A stretch of 64,000 bases of DNA from Amoebidium appalachense. Its lineage: Eukaryota > Ichthyosporea. Made by a program: the position numbers and the translations under genes. This document shows positions 35,662-47,615 of the stretch, one piece after another. The notes below the pieces were generated by a model. That model was not told where the DNA came from. It worked only from the letters and a program-made list of their open reading frames with translations, and searched no databases. Numbering within the stretch: position 1 is the stretch's first letter; every line of letters begins with the position of its first letter. The stretch spans positions 8,990,001-9,054,000 of the forward strand of contig CAVNZM010000003.1 in the NCBI GenBank assembly GCA_963693365.1, in the 5' to 3' direction.

Positions 35662-35686
35662 CAGTATGCGTCCGCGCGTAACATAC
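35662..35686 (+). repeat. Left terminal inverted repeat of the pogo-like element
   Basis: 25 bp, perfect match to the reverse complement of 47589-47613, starting CAGTATG and ending AACATAC. Confidence 0.95.
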
Positions 35687-36064
35687 CGCCCCGACAAGGG
35701 TCGAGGTCGTTATGTTAAATTTTAATTAGTATCTAAAAATAGGCTCCCAGAGCCCGTCTCGATTATGTTACCCCCCCCCCCCCCCCCTCCCCCCCCCCCC
35801 CCCCCCCCCCCCCCCCGGCCCGCCCGCCCCTCCCCGCCCCGCCCAGGAGGCCACACTGGGCCTCTCCATCGGGCGGGGAATCCGCAAACCGCTAAATGAC
35901 ATAAATATAGTAGTAAACAAATAATAAATTGATCAAATGAATGAATAAACAAAGAATACTTATACCTTCCTTTTTGAGATGGTGAAAAAAAAAAGGGGGA
36001 AATTCGGAAAGAAAAAAAAAAAACTTTGAAAAAAAAAAAAAAAAGAAGCTGAAAGCGTGAAAGC

Positions 36065-36161
<97 letters not shown>

Positions 36162-36346
36162 TTTTTAAATCTAAATCAATACTTGTAAGTCTAGCATTTA
36201 GTACATCAAGTCCCCCCCCCCCCACCCCCCCCCCCCCCTCCTCCCCAACCCGCTAAATAAGTAAACATAGAGGAAATCAATAAGTAATTGATTCAAATAA
36301 TAATAAAAACATACTAATTTTTTTCAAGGGGACCAAACCAAAAAAG

Positions 36347-36380
<34 letters not shown>

Positions 36381-36636
36381 CAACTCATACAAACAAGGAC
36401 GTACTAGTCTTTCTGCTCCCTCACACCTTACTCTCACACGAATTTGGCACCACACACCTACACGAGTAAGAGGCAACCCCTCCCCCTTCGCCTGATTCAG
36501 GGTTTCATCAAGCTCCAAACCATTACCGTAACTCACACGGAAAAGAAACCCCCTTTTCTGGGCACCACCCACTATCACCCCACGCAGCCAGCCCACCAAA
36601 CTAAACCTGCGCAAGATCTCACACCCATGCAAATTG
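35687..36636. other. 3' region of the pogo-like element: poly-C, (GT)n, no gene
   Basis: Between the left inverted repeat and the transposase stop codon lie poly-C (35771-35816), a ~90-bp (GT)n (36068-36158), a second poly-C and a short (CA)n (36350-36377). No further coding region is seen. Confidence 0.7.
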
Positions 36637-37043
36637 CTACCCAACCGGGGGGCACTCCTTAACTACTTCGTACCCCTCAGGTATCTCGCATTCGTTCTCC
36701 TCCTCCTGTTTCTCCTCCTCCTCCTCCTCCTCCTCCTCCTCCTCCTCCTTGCCCTCCTCCTCCTCCTCGCCCTCCTCCTCCTCCTCCTGCGAGCCGCTCT
36801 CGTCGCCACTACCGATTTCATCATCCACCTCATCCTCCAAATCCTCGGGATCCTTTTCGGCCTCGTCTGCATCCGGTACCTCCTGATAATCACCCACGAG
36901 CCCCCAATCTGCCTGCACTGGCCCTACTGGCCGGGGGAATGTATATTTCATCCCCTTCGGCAACCCTTCGAGGGTAATTAACTTATCATCTGCTGGGTCG
37001 GTAGACATAAGGCCGCCCGTTGCCTCAAACGATCTCCACCGCA

Positions 37044-37972
37044 TGTAAAATTATATAAGTATTTGGGACGGAAGCAGAGACACAGTGGTGCAGTGTGAAA
37101 ACACCACAGACACACACAACAACAAAACACGGAACAATCGGAGCAGTGTACACAACAGACATCAATGTTTAGACACGACTGAACTCAATTTATTCTGATC
37201 TTCGAATAAATACCTGAAATTCCTCTAAGTCCAATCCATACATGATTTCCGACCAGTCGGAAATCAGATCTATCTCTAATAGAAACCAATCACTAAGAAC
37301 CAATTGCTTTCAGAGAGATCTGGTACGCGGAGACGTACACGATAGGACACGGACACTAGTTAAGATCAACTCGTGTCATATCAAGGAAGTTCTAACCTAT
37401 GACATACTGCAAAGACTCAGACATATCACACTTAACCTTGATGATTGGTTAAAGCCCGGCAACACATGAAAACTAAAGTAAATTAATGAAGTCTAAACAC
37501 ACATGTTATTCTAAGTGTAGCCTAAGTGTGTTACCGTCCAATGAACACGTATTAAGTAACACAAATCTACCTAACATATATTAGTAGAAAAGAAATACGA
37601 TTATACACATGAAGACAAGGAGAGAAAGAAAAGAAAATAAGGAAGGAGAAAGAGAAAGGAAAAGAGAGCACAGATCAACAAACAAGATAGTAATAGCATA
37701 ACTATAACCAGAGATATTTATGTACACACGAACATGTACACGTCTCTCCCTGAGTGGGTGGATCCGTGTACACACATATAAATATTCTAATCGATATTAC
37801 AACACACGATTAAAGCCGATACAACACGATTAATCACAAGTATACAAGCATATCGGAGATCGATGCTACACTTTACATAATGCGGAGTGTGGCATTTACA
37901 CTAAGCATATGAACTGAAACATAACACAAACTGAGAAGATCTTACCATATGTAAATACTACGTATTACAACA
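37044..37972 (-). mobile_element. Solo LTR, Copia-A family
   Basis: 929 bp, related to the 925-bp LTRs at 19089-31619 with scattered differences, TG...CA ends, and CCGCA on both sides (37039-37043, 37973-37977). No internal sequence, so the element was lost by LTR-LTR recombination. It sits in the last transposase exon. Confidence 0.95.
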
Positions 37973-38278
37973 CCGCAACTTTGAATAGTTGGGCTTCGCC
38001 TGTACTGTGCCGTCGGGAGAACCCAAAACATCCTCCACAGCCTGACCAATAAAATGGGTGACGAGAACGCGCTTTTCGGACGCTGTGATAGAGTTACTGA
38101 CCCATTTTTCCAAGTGACCCTCCTCCTCCAACCATTGCTCCTGCAACTCTCCCGCTCGACGCTTGATTGCCCGCCCAACATGGTGGTCGGTCGCCTGTGT
38201 GCCATCCGTACAACCGGCTGGCGTGTACCATGGGGTGATGCGCAAATCATCCTGCTGTAGCCGCTGGCGAATTTGATC

Positions 38279-39058
38279 CTGCAGGGGAATTCAGAGGGGT
38301 GGGGGGCCGGGGGGGGGGGGGGGGGTAAGAGGGGAAGGGGAGGGGGGGGGGGAGGGGAAGAGGGGAAGGGGAGGGAGGAAGAGGAAGGAAGGAGGAGAGG
38401 AAGGAGGGTTCAAGTTGGTGGAAGGTGGGGAGGGGGGGAGGGGGGGGAGGAGGGGAGGGGAGGGGAAGGAGAGGGAGGGGGAGGAAGGAAGGAGGAGAGG
38501 AAGGACCTGGTGGGTTGGTGGGTGGGTTGGGGGGGGGGGGGGGGGGGGGGGATTTTAAATATGTGTGCATTCAACAACTCTCCCAGGATGTGTGTTGTGT
38601 TGAAAGTAGGCACTATACTTATTAAATGCATGGACAGGCATTGTCAAAAATTAATCACACGGAATAATGGAAAAATCTAAACAAAGTGGCCAATTATGAT
38701 ACCGGTCACGGTTATAAGTGCTTTCAAAGGTGCATGAAGGATGGTCAATGGGGCCTTGAAGCACTAGTGTATTATCTTCGTTTTGGTCGTTTAGTTCAAT
38801 TCTTTCCCTTGCCCACCCCCCTCCCCCCCCCCCCCCCCCCTCCTCCCCCCCCCTCTCCCCCCCCCCCCCCCTCCCCACCTTCCCCCCTAGCTCCTCCTTG
38901 CCTTTTTCTTTTTCCCCGTAATTGTTTTCTTTTGACACGTGAGAATATAGGGAGAGAGGGGGGGGGGGGGGGGGGGAAGAGGGAGGAGGAGGAGGGGGGG
39001 GGGAGAGGGGGGAGAGAGGGAGGAAGGGGGGAGAGAGAGGGAGGGGGGAGGGGAGTCC
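38279..39058. repeat. Purine/pyrimidine-rich low-complexity DNA in transposase intron 5
   Basis: G/GA-rich (38298-38555), C/CT-rich (38815-38890) and G/GA-rich (38958-39055) tracts. The splice acceptor CCCTGCAG is at 38286-38279 on the minus strand. Confidence 0.85.
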
Positions 39059-39063
39059 ATACC

Positions 39064-39813
39064 TGTTGTTTTGTGTGGGTAAACGGGAAAGCAGAGTGCA
39101 CAGATGGGTGTTATGTTATACACAACACAGAGACACACGGGAGAAACACAACCGGAGAGGTGGAACGATTACTGGGGCCATAGGAAAATGATTCGACTGC
39201 TTAATATTTATTTCAAGATGAAGTCCCTTTTATACTTGGGAATGTGAAATCGATAAACCAATCATAAGAACGAAAACACTATTTTCCAATCAGAAAGACG
39301 AAAACTATGAGTGTAAAATATATCGATCGAAATGTCTGTCGACACATAGAATATAAAACGCAATCCTCTAATGAAAGAAACTTCTAATAAAAGCACGGAA
39401 ACATTTAACAAAATGAAACCACTTATGTAACTAACGGTTCACATTATACATTTATACATGTTCTTAACATAACACGTCTAAATATAATTATTCCTAATAG
39501 TTGGAGAACATAGCACAATGCTACGTCGTGAGAAAAGAAGGGAAAGGAATGGGAAAGGAATGTAAGTTACTATATTTGGGAAAATACAGTCGAGATCTGA
39601 TTGGATAACATATTTAGATATTGACACAAACGACAATACGTGTGCGCGAGCTAAATATCTCGATGTGTACAGAGATCTAAGATATCGGTGTACACGGAAA
39701 CAGAAAGGAAAGAAAGAAAGGAAGAAAGGAAAAGGGAAACAAACTACAACAAACTAATAAACAAATATAAAACTCAACTTCTAAGTCTTGCCGTGAATCA
39801 TGGGAAGATGACA
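39064..39813 (-). mobile_element. Solo LTR, family C (copy C2)
   Basis: 750 bp. Minus strand begins TGTCATCTTCCC and ends AAAACAACA. ATACC flanks it (39059-39063 and 39814-39818). It inserted directly at the splice donor of transposase exon 5: the duplicated ATACC contains the exon's last G plus the GTAT of the donor, so the donor next to the exon stays intact and the LTR lies in the intron. Confidence 0.92.
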
Positions 39814-40140
39814 ATACCTGCGTCTGTGCGGCCAAGTTGTCCATGAAACATAGATAGTCATCCAGTTGAGTGCGGTCCACAAACTCTTTGAGTGTTCGGT
39901 CTGCATACTGCAGGGCAACATCTGTATCCACCCAGGCATTTTTCTGCCAGTACACATCCACCCCCTTGTGGTAGCTCTCCTTCTCCACCGCACTAACTTT
40001 CCCTTGTCCACGGAAGACGACCGCAGGTCTTGGGAATCGACCTGCACGGAGGTGACATGCGACATGTCAAAAAATGCCATGGGGGGAAGAAAGAAAAAAT
40101 GGGGGATGGGGGGGGGGGGGGGGGGGGGAGGATGGGAGGG

Positions 40141-40246
40141 TTTTTTTTTTTTTTTTTTTTTTTTTGGTAGTGGTGGATGTGGTGAATGTGGTGGTGGTGG
40201 TGGTGGTGGTGGTGGTGGTGGTGGTGGTGGGATGTGTGTGTGTGTT

Positions 40247-40288
<42 letters not shown>

Positions 40289-40289
40289 T

Positions 40290-40331
<42 letters not shown>

Positions 40332-40380
40332 TGGGTGGGTGGGTGGGTGGGGTGGGTGGTGGTGGTGGTGGTGGTGGGGG

Positions 40381-40414
<34 letters not shown>

Positions 40415-40424
40415 GGGGGGGGGG
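40141..40424. repeat. Poly-T, (GGT)n, (GT)n and poly-G in transposase intron 4
   Basis: T run 40141-40165, (GGT)n about 40190-40229, (GT)n about 40231-40330, G-rich to 40424. The frames called on both strands here are translations of repeats. Confidence 0.9.
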
Positions 40425-41089
40425 CTACCTATCGGTGTTATACCAAGCTGCAATGTGCAGAATCGTTTTTCAGTCGAATCTGGACCAGCAATCTGCATAC
40501 GGTCAGCACCAATATCCTCATATGTGGTGCCATCGTCATTGGATAACGGCCAAGGCACCTGCAAGAAGTCTTGTGTTATTCTAATTGGTCAAATGTTCCT
40601 GGAAACGGTGCCCGGCACCGTGTCCAGTATATTTAATAACAAAAGGAGAACCAATAACTTGCAAAACTTAAAATGTGAGGGTGTGCTAATACTGTACCTG
40701 GTCAATAATCATCCGAGCACATGGCAGATAGCGACCCCACTTGTCTCGTGGACACTCTTCATCTTCTCTGTTCCGATACGAACAGACCAGCTTCACTAAG
40801 CGAGTGTGATAGGTCTGTATGGTGGGAAGACGCTCTACAATGGATTTTCCCTTCCCGTTTGTTTTCCGCCGCTTAGCCAGTTCGTACCGGCGACAGAAGT
40901 TTCGCAGCCATTTCTCAGACGCCTTAAACTTGGCATACTCTTCTTTCGAGAGCATGTGGGTTGCCAGTTTAAGTGCCTTTGTGCGAAGCCACAAAGCGTG
41001 AACTTTCGACTTGTCGTCGCGCCGCTGTCTATACAGACGATGAAGTTCTTTCTCAAGTGCCTGGTACCTGACTTTGGCTTTTCCTTTCC

Positions 41090-41308
<219 letters not shown>

Positions 41309-41423
41309 CGCACATCAGGCTTGTGAACAGAAGGTAGGGGAAGGGATTGTTGTACGTGCCAGGCTTCTCCTGAGGTCCGGTTACGGGGGGCTGGGGGGGG
41401 GGGGGGGGAGGGGGGGGGGGGGG

Positions 41424-42368
41424 TGTTGGAATACGTCACCATGTATGACAGCAAGAGCCTTGAAGTATGTATGTGTCCTAGCTTGTTTGTATTCGTGTCT
41501 GCTTTCCTTCTTTGTGCTCTCTCTCTCTCTCTCTCTCTCCCTCTCTCTCTCTCCCTCTCTCTCTCCCCCCTCTCTCTCTCTCTCTCTCCCTCTCTCCCTC
41601 TCCCTCTCTCTCTCTCTCTCCCCCCCCCCCCCCCCCCCCCCCCGTATCTCTCTCTCCCTTGTTTCTGTGGGCACAGATATCTGTAGATCTGTGCACACCT
41701 GGCTCTCTTGCCTGATAAGAACTTATTGTATTTCTGTTTGCTCTCCTCTGTTTATCTGAGAGGTAGCGTGATTGGCTAGCCTCACTCGTTGTCTTTCCTT
41801 TATTTCAAAATGTCCTAGTTTTGTTCTCAAAAGGATGGCTCGCCAATAGTCGCGAGCGAGTACATCTGTAAATTGTGTTGTGCATTCCTGTCTGTTAATA
41901 TATGTGTGTTGTGATTGGACAATAGATATATATGGAATTCGGTTTATTGCAAAGTGTCTTCACTTTGAGAGTGTCGACTATTAGGAAATATATGTATTTA
42001 AATAAGTTTCTTTATAGAGACGAACATAAATATATATGTGAGTTAATAGTGACTAGATGTATAATTACTTAATTTATTTAAGTAAGAGTTTCTACACTTT
42101 AGTTTAATCGGAAGTTGGAATGCGTATGCTCTGTCGGAATGTGTTTTTCTATCTTCTGATAGAACCGATTGGTTCTCCCTCTTTAGTTGTGATAAGGTGA
42201 TAAGTCGCAAGTACAAAAGGAACCGAGAGCACAATAAAGATTCAGTTGTTGTTTGAAATCTTTCAATGTCTCGTGAACAACTCCGATTGCCCTCTCATTA
42301 ATGTGTTAGTCGTGTTTTACATGACACCTCTGTGCACTCTGCTCCCTTAGACCCGTACAAAAACAACA
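41424..42368 (+). repeat. 5' LTR, family B
   Basis: 945 bp, containing a (CT)n and poly-C stretch (41518-41643). Nearly identical to the 3' LTR, which points to recent insertion. Confidence 0.93.
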
Positions 42369-42380
42369 GGTTAAAGGCCC
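42369..42380 (+). promoter_or_regulatory. Primer-binding-site-like sequence, family B
   Basis: GGTTAAAGGCCC directly after the 5' LTR, close to the Drosophila copia site GGTTATGGGCCC and to GGTTATGCAGCCC in family A. Confidence 0.5.
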
Positions 42381-43153
42381 ATTTTCGCACCCTCTCGCAA
42401 CACACTAGCAATCGTTAAATTCCTGGTACACATCATAGCTGTGGTCAGCTCCTCATGCACCTCATCTAATGGTCACTTGCGTGTTAACGTTGAGTACCTA
42501 TTCCGTGAATTGACGCCGCCCCCCCTTCCACTTGGTGCTGAGGCCGTGTACATCTCTCCCTGGCGTCCCCTAAACCCGTCTGTGCTTTTCTGCACATTCC
42601 GTCTCTGGCACTTCCCGCCGTCACCTAGCCTCTCGGCTCCTCCCGCGACCGGCCGTAACCGGTCCTCCGTCACTCCCCTTGACAAGATCTGACTCATCTT
42701 GACAAGAGCTTCTGTCATGCCTTGACAATCGTGCCATCCTTGCAAGTTTCAGCTTGCCCTCCTTCCAGTTCCATCCTGGTTCCTCTCCGTCACGTCAAAC
42801 CTTCCTCCACCCTTGGTTCTGCCGTCGCGCTCCAAGTTCTTCTTTGACACTTCATGACGTGTCCCCCTGTCCCGACGTGGTCTCCACCGCGCCGCCCTGT
42901 CTGCCCCGGAGGCTCCCATTCCATAACAGCGAAATCCCAATCACTCGTCAAATTTCAAACCCCGGCTCCATTCCGATCGACGATCATTTGACACCCCGTC
43001 TCGATCCGACTTGACTATCCTCCCTCAAGTCCATCTGAAGTACCCAAATTCGGTACTTCTTTCCAGTCTCCCGTGTTCAACACAGTCCAAGCACTTTGTG
43101 CTTTCCTACTCCATAGGAGTCCCGGCCCCGAGTCCCTGCCAGAACCGTTTACC

Positions 43154-44074
43154 ATGTCGTCCAACATGCTCCCTTCCAGGATTTCCAACCCTGTTCCCAC
43201 CACCGTGCCGTCACTGTCGCCGGACCCCTCACATTCCATTGATCTGCCCCGCATTCCGGCAGCAGTTTCCTCCGATCACGTGGCCAGCCTCGTCGAGCTC
43301 TCAGCTCCCCCAAACCCTGCACGGGCCCCAGTTACCCCTGCAGCTGTTTCCCCCCCGTTACCCCCCGACCCCGGCAAGCAACACGTGCTGCCAGGTCCGG
43401 CCGTTCCCATCCACGTTTCTAGCCAGCCTACCGTGCTGCCTGCCCCCGTTTCCGAAGCCCCTGTCTTTGACGAATCACAATTCACCACGGCATCCAATCA
43501 GATTTCTGTGCCGACCACCAATCAGCCGACTTCAATCGATCCATCACTGCCGTCCCTGGATCCTCACTCCGATGACGATGAGATTCAGTCAGTGATTCTC
43601 CGTCGTTCCCCCCGTCGTGTGCCTGCCCCCGTGGGTCCACCCACCCACCCCCCCACCGGCCAGCAACCCCTGCTGCCGGCCCCTGCCGTCAATGACCACG
43701 TACCTGGTCATCTAACCCCGGTTCGTCCTGGGTCTCCGGAGTTCCACTCGGCCCTGTCCAGCCCCGTGTCATCCGACTCCCCCCTCAACACGGCACCCAT
43801 CCCCGCCATCCAGGCTCCCATCCCCGAACCCCGAGTGTCTGTCCCAGACACTCCCCCGGCCCCTGAGCCCCTCCATCCCGTCCCCCGTCGTTACTTCTAC
43901 ACCAAGGACTACATCAACAGTGGGGACGTCACTGTCACCTACATCGACACCAAGAAGAACCTGGCCGACATCTTCACCAAGCCTCTGGCTGGTCCGGCCC
44001 ACGACACACACCGTGCCAACCACAGTCTCCGTGACTGCCCCGTGCACTGGTGTTCATCATCGAGTGGTTTCTGA
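43154..44074 (+). pseudogene. Residual pol frame of family B: Pro-rich linker fused to pol C-terminus
   Basis: A 306-residue open frame from an ATG in context ACCATGTC; the frame is open further upstream. Most is Pro/Ser/Val-rich. HLTPVRPGSPEFHSALSSP matches the linker between integrase and reverse transcriptase of family A (NVTPIRPGSPDNFHSAPSSP). It then jumps to YFYTKDYINSGDVTVTYID and NLADIFTKPLAGP, the end of the Copia RNase H region. The whole reverse transcriptase and most of RNase H are therefore deleted, with the frame kept open. Confidence 0.85.
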
Positions 44075-44748
44075 GTAGGTTGGGGCCCTGGACAGCAGTT
44101 GACACCCCTACAGTGATCAAGATGCCTCCCAACGAAAGTCTACTACTCCTCATCGTTTCTCTTCATCAGTGGGGACTCAGTCTTCCATCGTCATATGTGT
44201 GCATCTTCAGTGGGGATTATTCTCCCCCATCCGTCGTTTATTTATATTCATATCCCACCATATATATTGGTTTTCTTCTATATTCGACTTATATATATGT
44301 CGAACTGGGATGGCGTCCCAGTACAAATAATTATCTATAGCCATGACGTGCTGGTTGACTGCCAGTCTAAACCTAGTCCACGGGATGCACCTTCCCCGTG
44401 TCTTAACTGGTTGACCACCAGTCTATAAATCAGTCCACAAGATGTTCATGCCTTGTGTTTACCTGGGTGGTCCCCAGTATAAACCATTAGCCACCAACAC
44501 GTCACACATACACTAGTGTGTCCTATATATATATATATATATATCGCCGATAACCACCATGATTTCTTATTTCGAGTCTTCAGAGGCAACCGTCGTTGTG
44601 TGCCTCTTCAGTTTTGATTCTCTCCTTCCCACCTCAAGGATCTTCGGTTTGCATCCTCGAGTGGGGAAACTTGAGTGTGACGGCCCCTCCTGTGTTTGGA
44701 CCTCATCTACCGTCACATCAACAGACACGAGAACACAAACTTCAACCC

Positions 44749-44760
44749 CTTGAGTGGGGA
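44749..44760 (+). promoter_or_regulatory. Polypurine tract, family B
   Basis: CTTGAGTGGGGA immediately before the 3' LTR; a related CTCGAGTGGGGAAAC lies upstream near 44657. Confidence 0.7.
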
Positions 44761-45705
44761 TGTTGGAATACGTCACCATGTATGACAGCAAGAGCCTTGA
44801 AGTATGTATGTGTCCTAGCTTGTTTGTATTCGTGTCTGCTTTCCTTCTTTGTGCTCTCTCTCTCTCTCTCTCTCTCCCCTCTCTCTCTCTCCCTCTCTCT
44901 CTCCCCCCCTCTCTCTCTCTCTCTCCCTCTCTCCCTCTCCCTCTCTCTCTCTCTCTCTCCCCCCCCCCCCCCCCCCCCCGTATCTCTCTCTCCCTTGTTT
45001 CTGTGGGCACAGATATCTGTAGATCTGTGCACACCTGGCTCTCTTGCCTGATAAGAACTTATTGGTATTTCTGTTTGCTCTCCTCTGTTTATCTGAGAGG
45101 TAGCGTGATTGGCTAGCCTCACTCGTTGTCTTTCCTTTATTTCAAAATGTCCTAGTTTTGTTCTCAAAAGGATGGCTCGCCAATAGTCGCGAGCGAGTAC
45201 ATCTGTAAATTGTGTTGTGCATTCCTGTCTGTTAATATATGTGTGTTGTGATTGGACAATAGATATATATGGAATTCGGTTTATTGCAAAGTGTCTTCAC
45301 TTTGAGAGTGTCGACTATTAGGAAATATATGTATTTAAATAAGTTTCTTTATAGAGACGAACATAAATATATATGTGAGTTAATAGTGACTAGATGTATA
45401 ATTACTTAATTTATTTAAGTAAGAGTTTCTACACTTTAGTTTAATCGGAAGTTGGAATGCGTATGCTCTGTCGGAATGTGTTTTTCTATCTTCTGATAGA
45501 ACCGATTGGTTCTCCCTCTTTAGTTGTGATAAGGTGATAAGTCGCAAGTACAAAAGGAACCGAGAGCACAATAAAGATTCAGTTGTTGTTTGAAATCTTT
45601 CAATGTCTCGTGAACAACTCCGATTGCCCTCTCATTAATGTGTTAGTCGTGTTTTACATGACACCTCTGTGCACTCTGCTCCCTTAGACCCGTACAAAAA
45701 CAACA
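44761..45705 (+). repeat. 3' LTR, family B
   Basis: 945 bp, matching the 5' LTR apart from CT/poly-C tract lengths and single-base differences. Confidence 0.93.
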
Positions 45706-47188
45706 GGGGGAGGGGGGGACATATGCTTCAAGAGTTCTGGGAAGGAGAGGGAGGGGTTGCAACATGATCCTAAACTGTGCATCCCCCCAAGCTGTACGTG
45801 ACCCAGGTGTTTGACCACTAAAGCAACTAGTATTCCTTGCACTAGTGTAAGTGTAAGTTCCGCTCTCTTGCTCCCATGGGCTCTTCCGATTATCACTATT
45901 GGATCTCTTATTAACCAAAACTTCCCTATTCTATGTCACTGGCAATACACGACCCCCAGCAAGTAAGCTATAGTCATACCTGTTAGTTTCAACTTCTCCA
46001 GCCTTTCTTTAGCTGCGGAGGCGAAGATGTGGTCTTTTCTCTGTATCCATCTGCAAAAATGAAAGGAAAGAGTTATTGTGTTGTCGTTCTGAAGGGAGTT
46101 TTGACTAATTCTTTCGTTCAAAGGGGCCTTTTTTTGCAACAAGCAAGAGAACACGAGCACACCAATAACAACAAACAGGGTGAACCGAGCAGCCTGTGCA
46201 CTATGCCGCACTGGATTTCATAGAACTGGGAATCAGCCAGGGACAAACGGTGAGGCCTAATTTAACTAACAAATGTGTGAGGCCTAACTTACAAAAGAAG
46301 TATCAGTGATGCTGAAATGAGTTTGTACAGGGCTTGGCCAACTTACTGATATATTGTTGAACCCGTCTTCTTGGGGTGACGAGCAAGGTACTCTCCGATG
46401 GCTGCCTTAGTGTTTCTTGCTTTTATGCTGAGAACCTCTTCAATGATTTCCGCCCTTTTCGAATCAGTGTACGACGCTCGCTCCTTAGCCCCAATATTGT
46501 TTTTGCGCCCATATGCATCCTCTTTGGGCTTGCCTTCCGCAAGACGCTGGTTTACACGCGCAAACTCCGCAGCGATCGCTTCTCGCCGTTCAATCTCCTC
46601 TTGCGACGGTGGGATAAACTCGTATGTGACGGACCCAGTGTTTTTGGTATGCAGGGTCGCTTGCTGATTTTTGGGTCTTGCCAAAGCACAACTGTTTTCG
46701 TGGTTTGTGAGTGAACCAGCATTACCACAAGGTTGCTCGCAGCCAATGCAGCGAAACTTGGGCGAAACATCGTCTGCAGCGAGTAGCTCACCTATTTTCT
46801 CCGCTTCTTCCGCACTGCGCGCACTCATAACCTTCTGCCGGCCGTTCAGTTGAAACGAAAAAAATTTCTTGGCCCCGAAATCGAACATCGTCTTCTGCCC
46901 AGGCTTACTGGCAGCCTTTTTCAGCGATTCCGCGCGTGTGGGGGCTCTGCGGCTCTCTAAACTCTCCATGTGCGAGCGCAATTGTGCTTTTGCCGTTTCG
47001 GCTTGTGCAATTGCACTTGTGGTTGCGTTGTTGATTGTGTTGTTTGTGTTTACAAAACCCTCAGAAATGATTGCTTGGGCTTCTTGGGTAGTTTCCTGAA
47101 ACTTGTCTGTGGCCTCATTTACTGTGTGCAGTGCACTATTCAACGCCCCAAGTGCAGCTGCCTGCACCTGGACTACTGGCTTGGTCAT

Positions 47189-47588
47189 GATCGGTGGGTT
47201 TAATATGCATTCAACCTGCCTATATGACTAGGATGTAAAAACTAGCTATACAAGACTGCTTCGAACTAGTTGGGGCCTTCGTATGTTTCTGCTCGTTTAT
47301 CGACATAGTCGGCCACATGAGTCCTTTGCATACCATGCGATGTGCGGCCGCCGCCTATCATTGGCCCTGGCGAGCTTTGGGCGGTCGTTAAAATCACGGC
47401 AAACCACTGTTTTGTCTGGGAAAGAGATCGAAATACTAAAGATAGGGGGTCTAAACTGACCAGATAAACCCGATTACTTGTCCTACTATGTATAGGACCC
47501 CTTGGTGCGCTAACATAATCCTGAAAAATGACCGAGGTCAGTATGTTAAGATTTTGAAAATCGGCGTCGACGTTATGTTGTGCGCGGA
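47189..47588. other. 5' region of the pogo-like element (promoter side)
   Basis: 400 bases between the right inverted repeat and the transposase ATG, with several AACATA-type subterminal motifs (near 47512, 47542, 47574) and no other gene. It must contain the transposase promoter; no TATA box is obvious. Confidence 0.6.
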
Positions 47589-47613
47589 GTATGTTACGCG
47601 CGGACGCATACTG
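47589..47613 (-). repeat. Right terminal inverted repeat of the pogo-like element
   Basis: 25 bp, perfect inverse of 35662-35686, followed by TA at 47614-47615. Confidence 0.95.
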
Positions 47614-47615
47614 TA

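Larger units (their letters stand above)
41424..45705 (+). mobile_element. Non-autonomous Copia-like element, family B
   Basis: Two 945-bp LTRs (41424-42368, 44761-45705; TGTTGGAATACG...AAAACAACA) enclose a 2392-bp internal region. GGGGG stands on both sides (41419-41423, 45706-45710), consistent with a 5-bp duplication but inside a poly-G tract. A primer-binding-like GGTTAAAGGCCC follows the 5' LTR (42369), and the polypurine tract CTTGAGTGGGGA precedes the 3' LTR. Gag, protease, integrase and reverse transcriptase are missing; only a linker and the extreme pol C-terminus survive. It needs enzymes from another element. Located in transposase intron 2. Confidence 0.92.

Noticed and set aside
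44195-44428. Frame of 77 residues after the family-B pol relic
   Set aside because: Non-coding 3' region of the element with AT microsatellites; no similarity to any Copia domain.
41419-45710. GGGGG as proof of a target duplication
   Set aside because: Accepted only as consistent: the site lies in a long poly-G tract, so the match could occur by chance.
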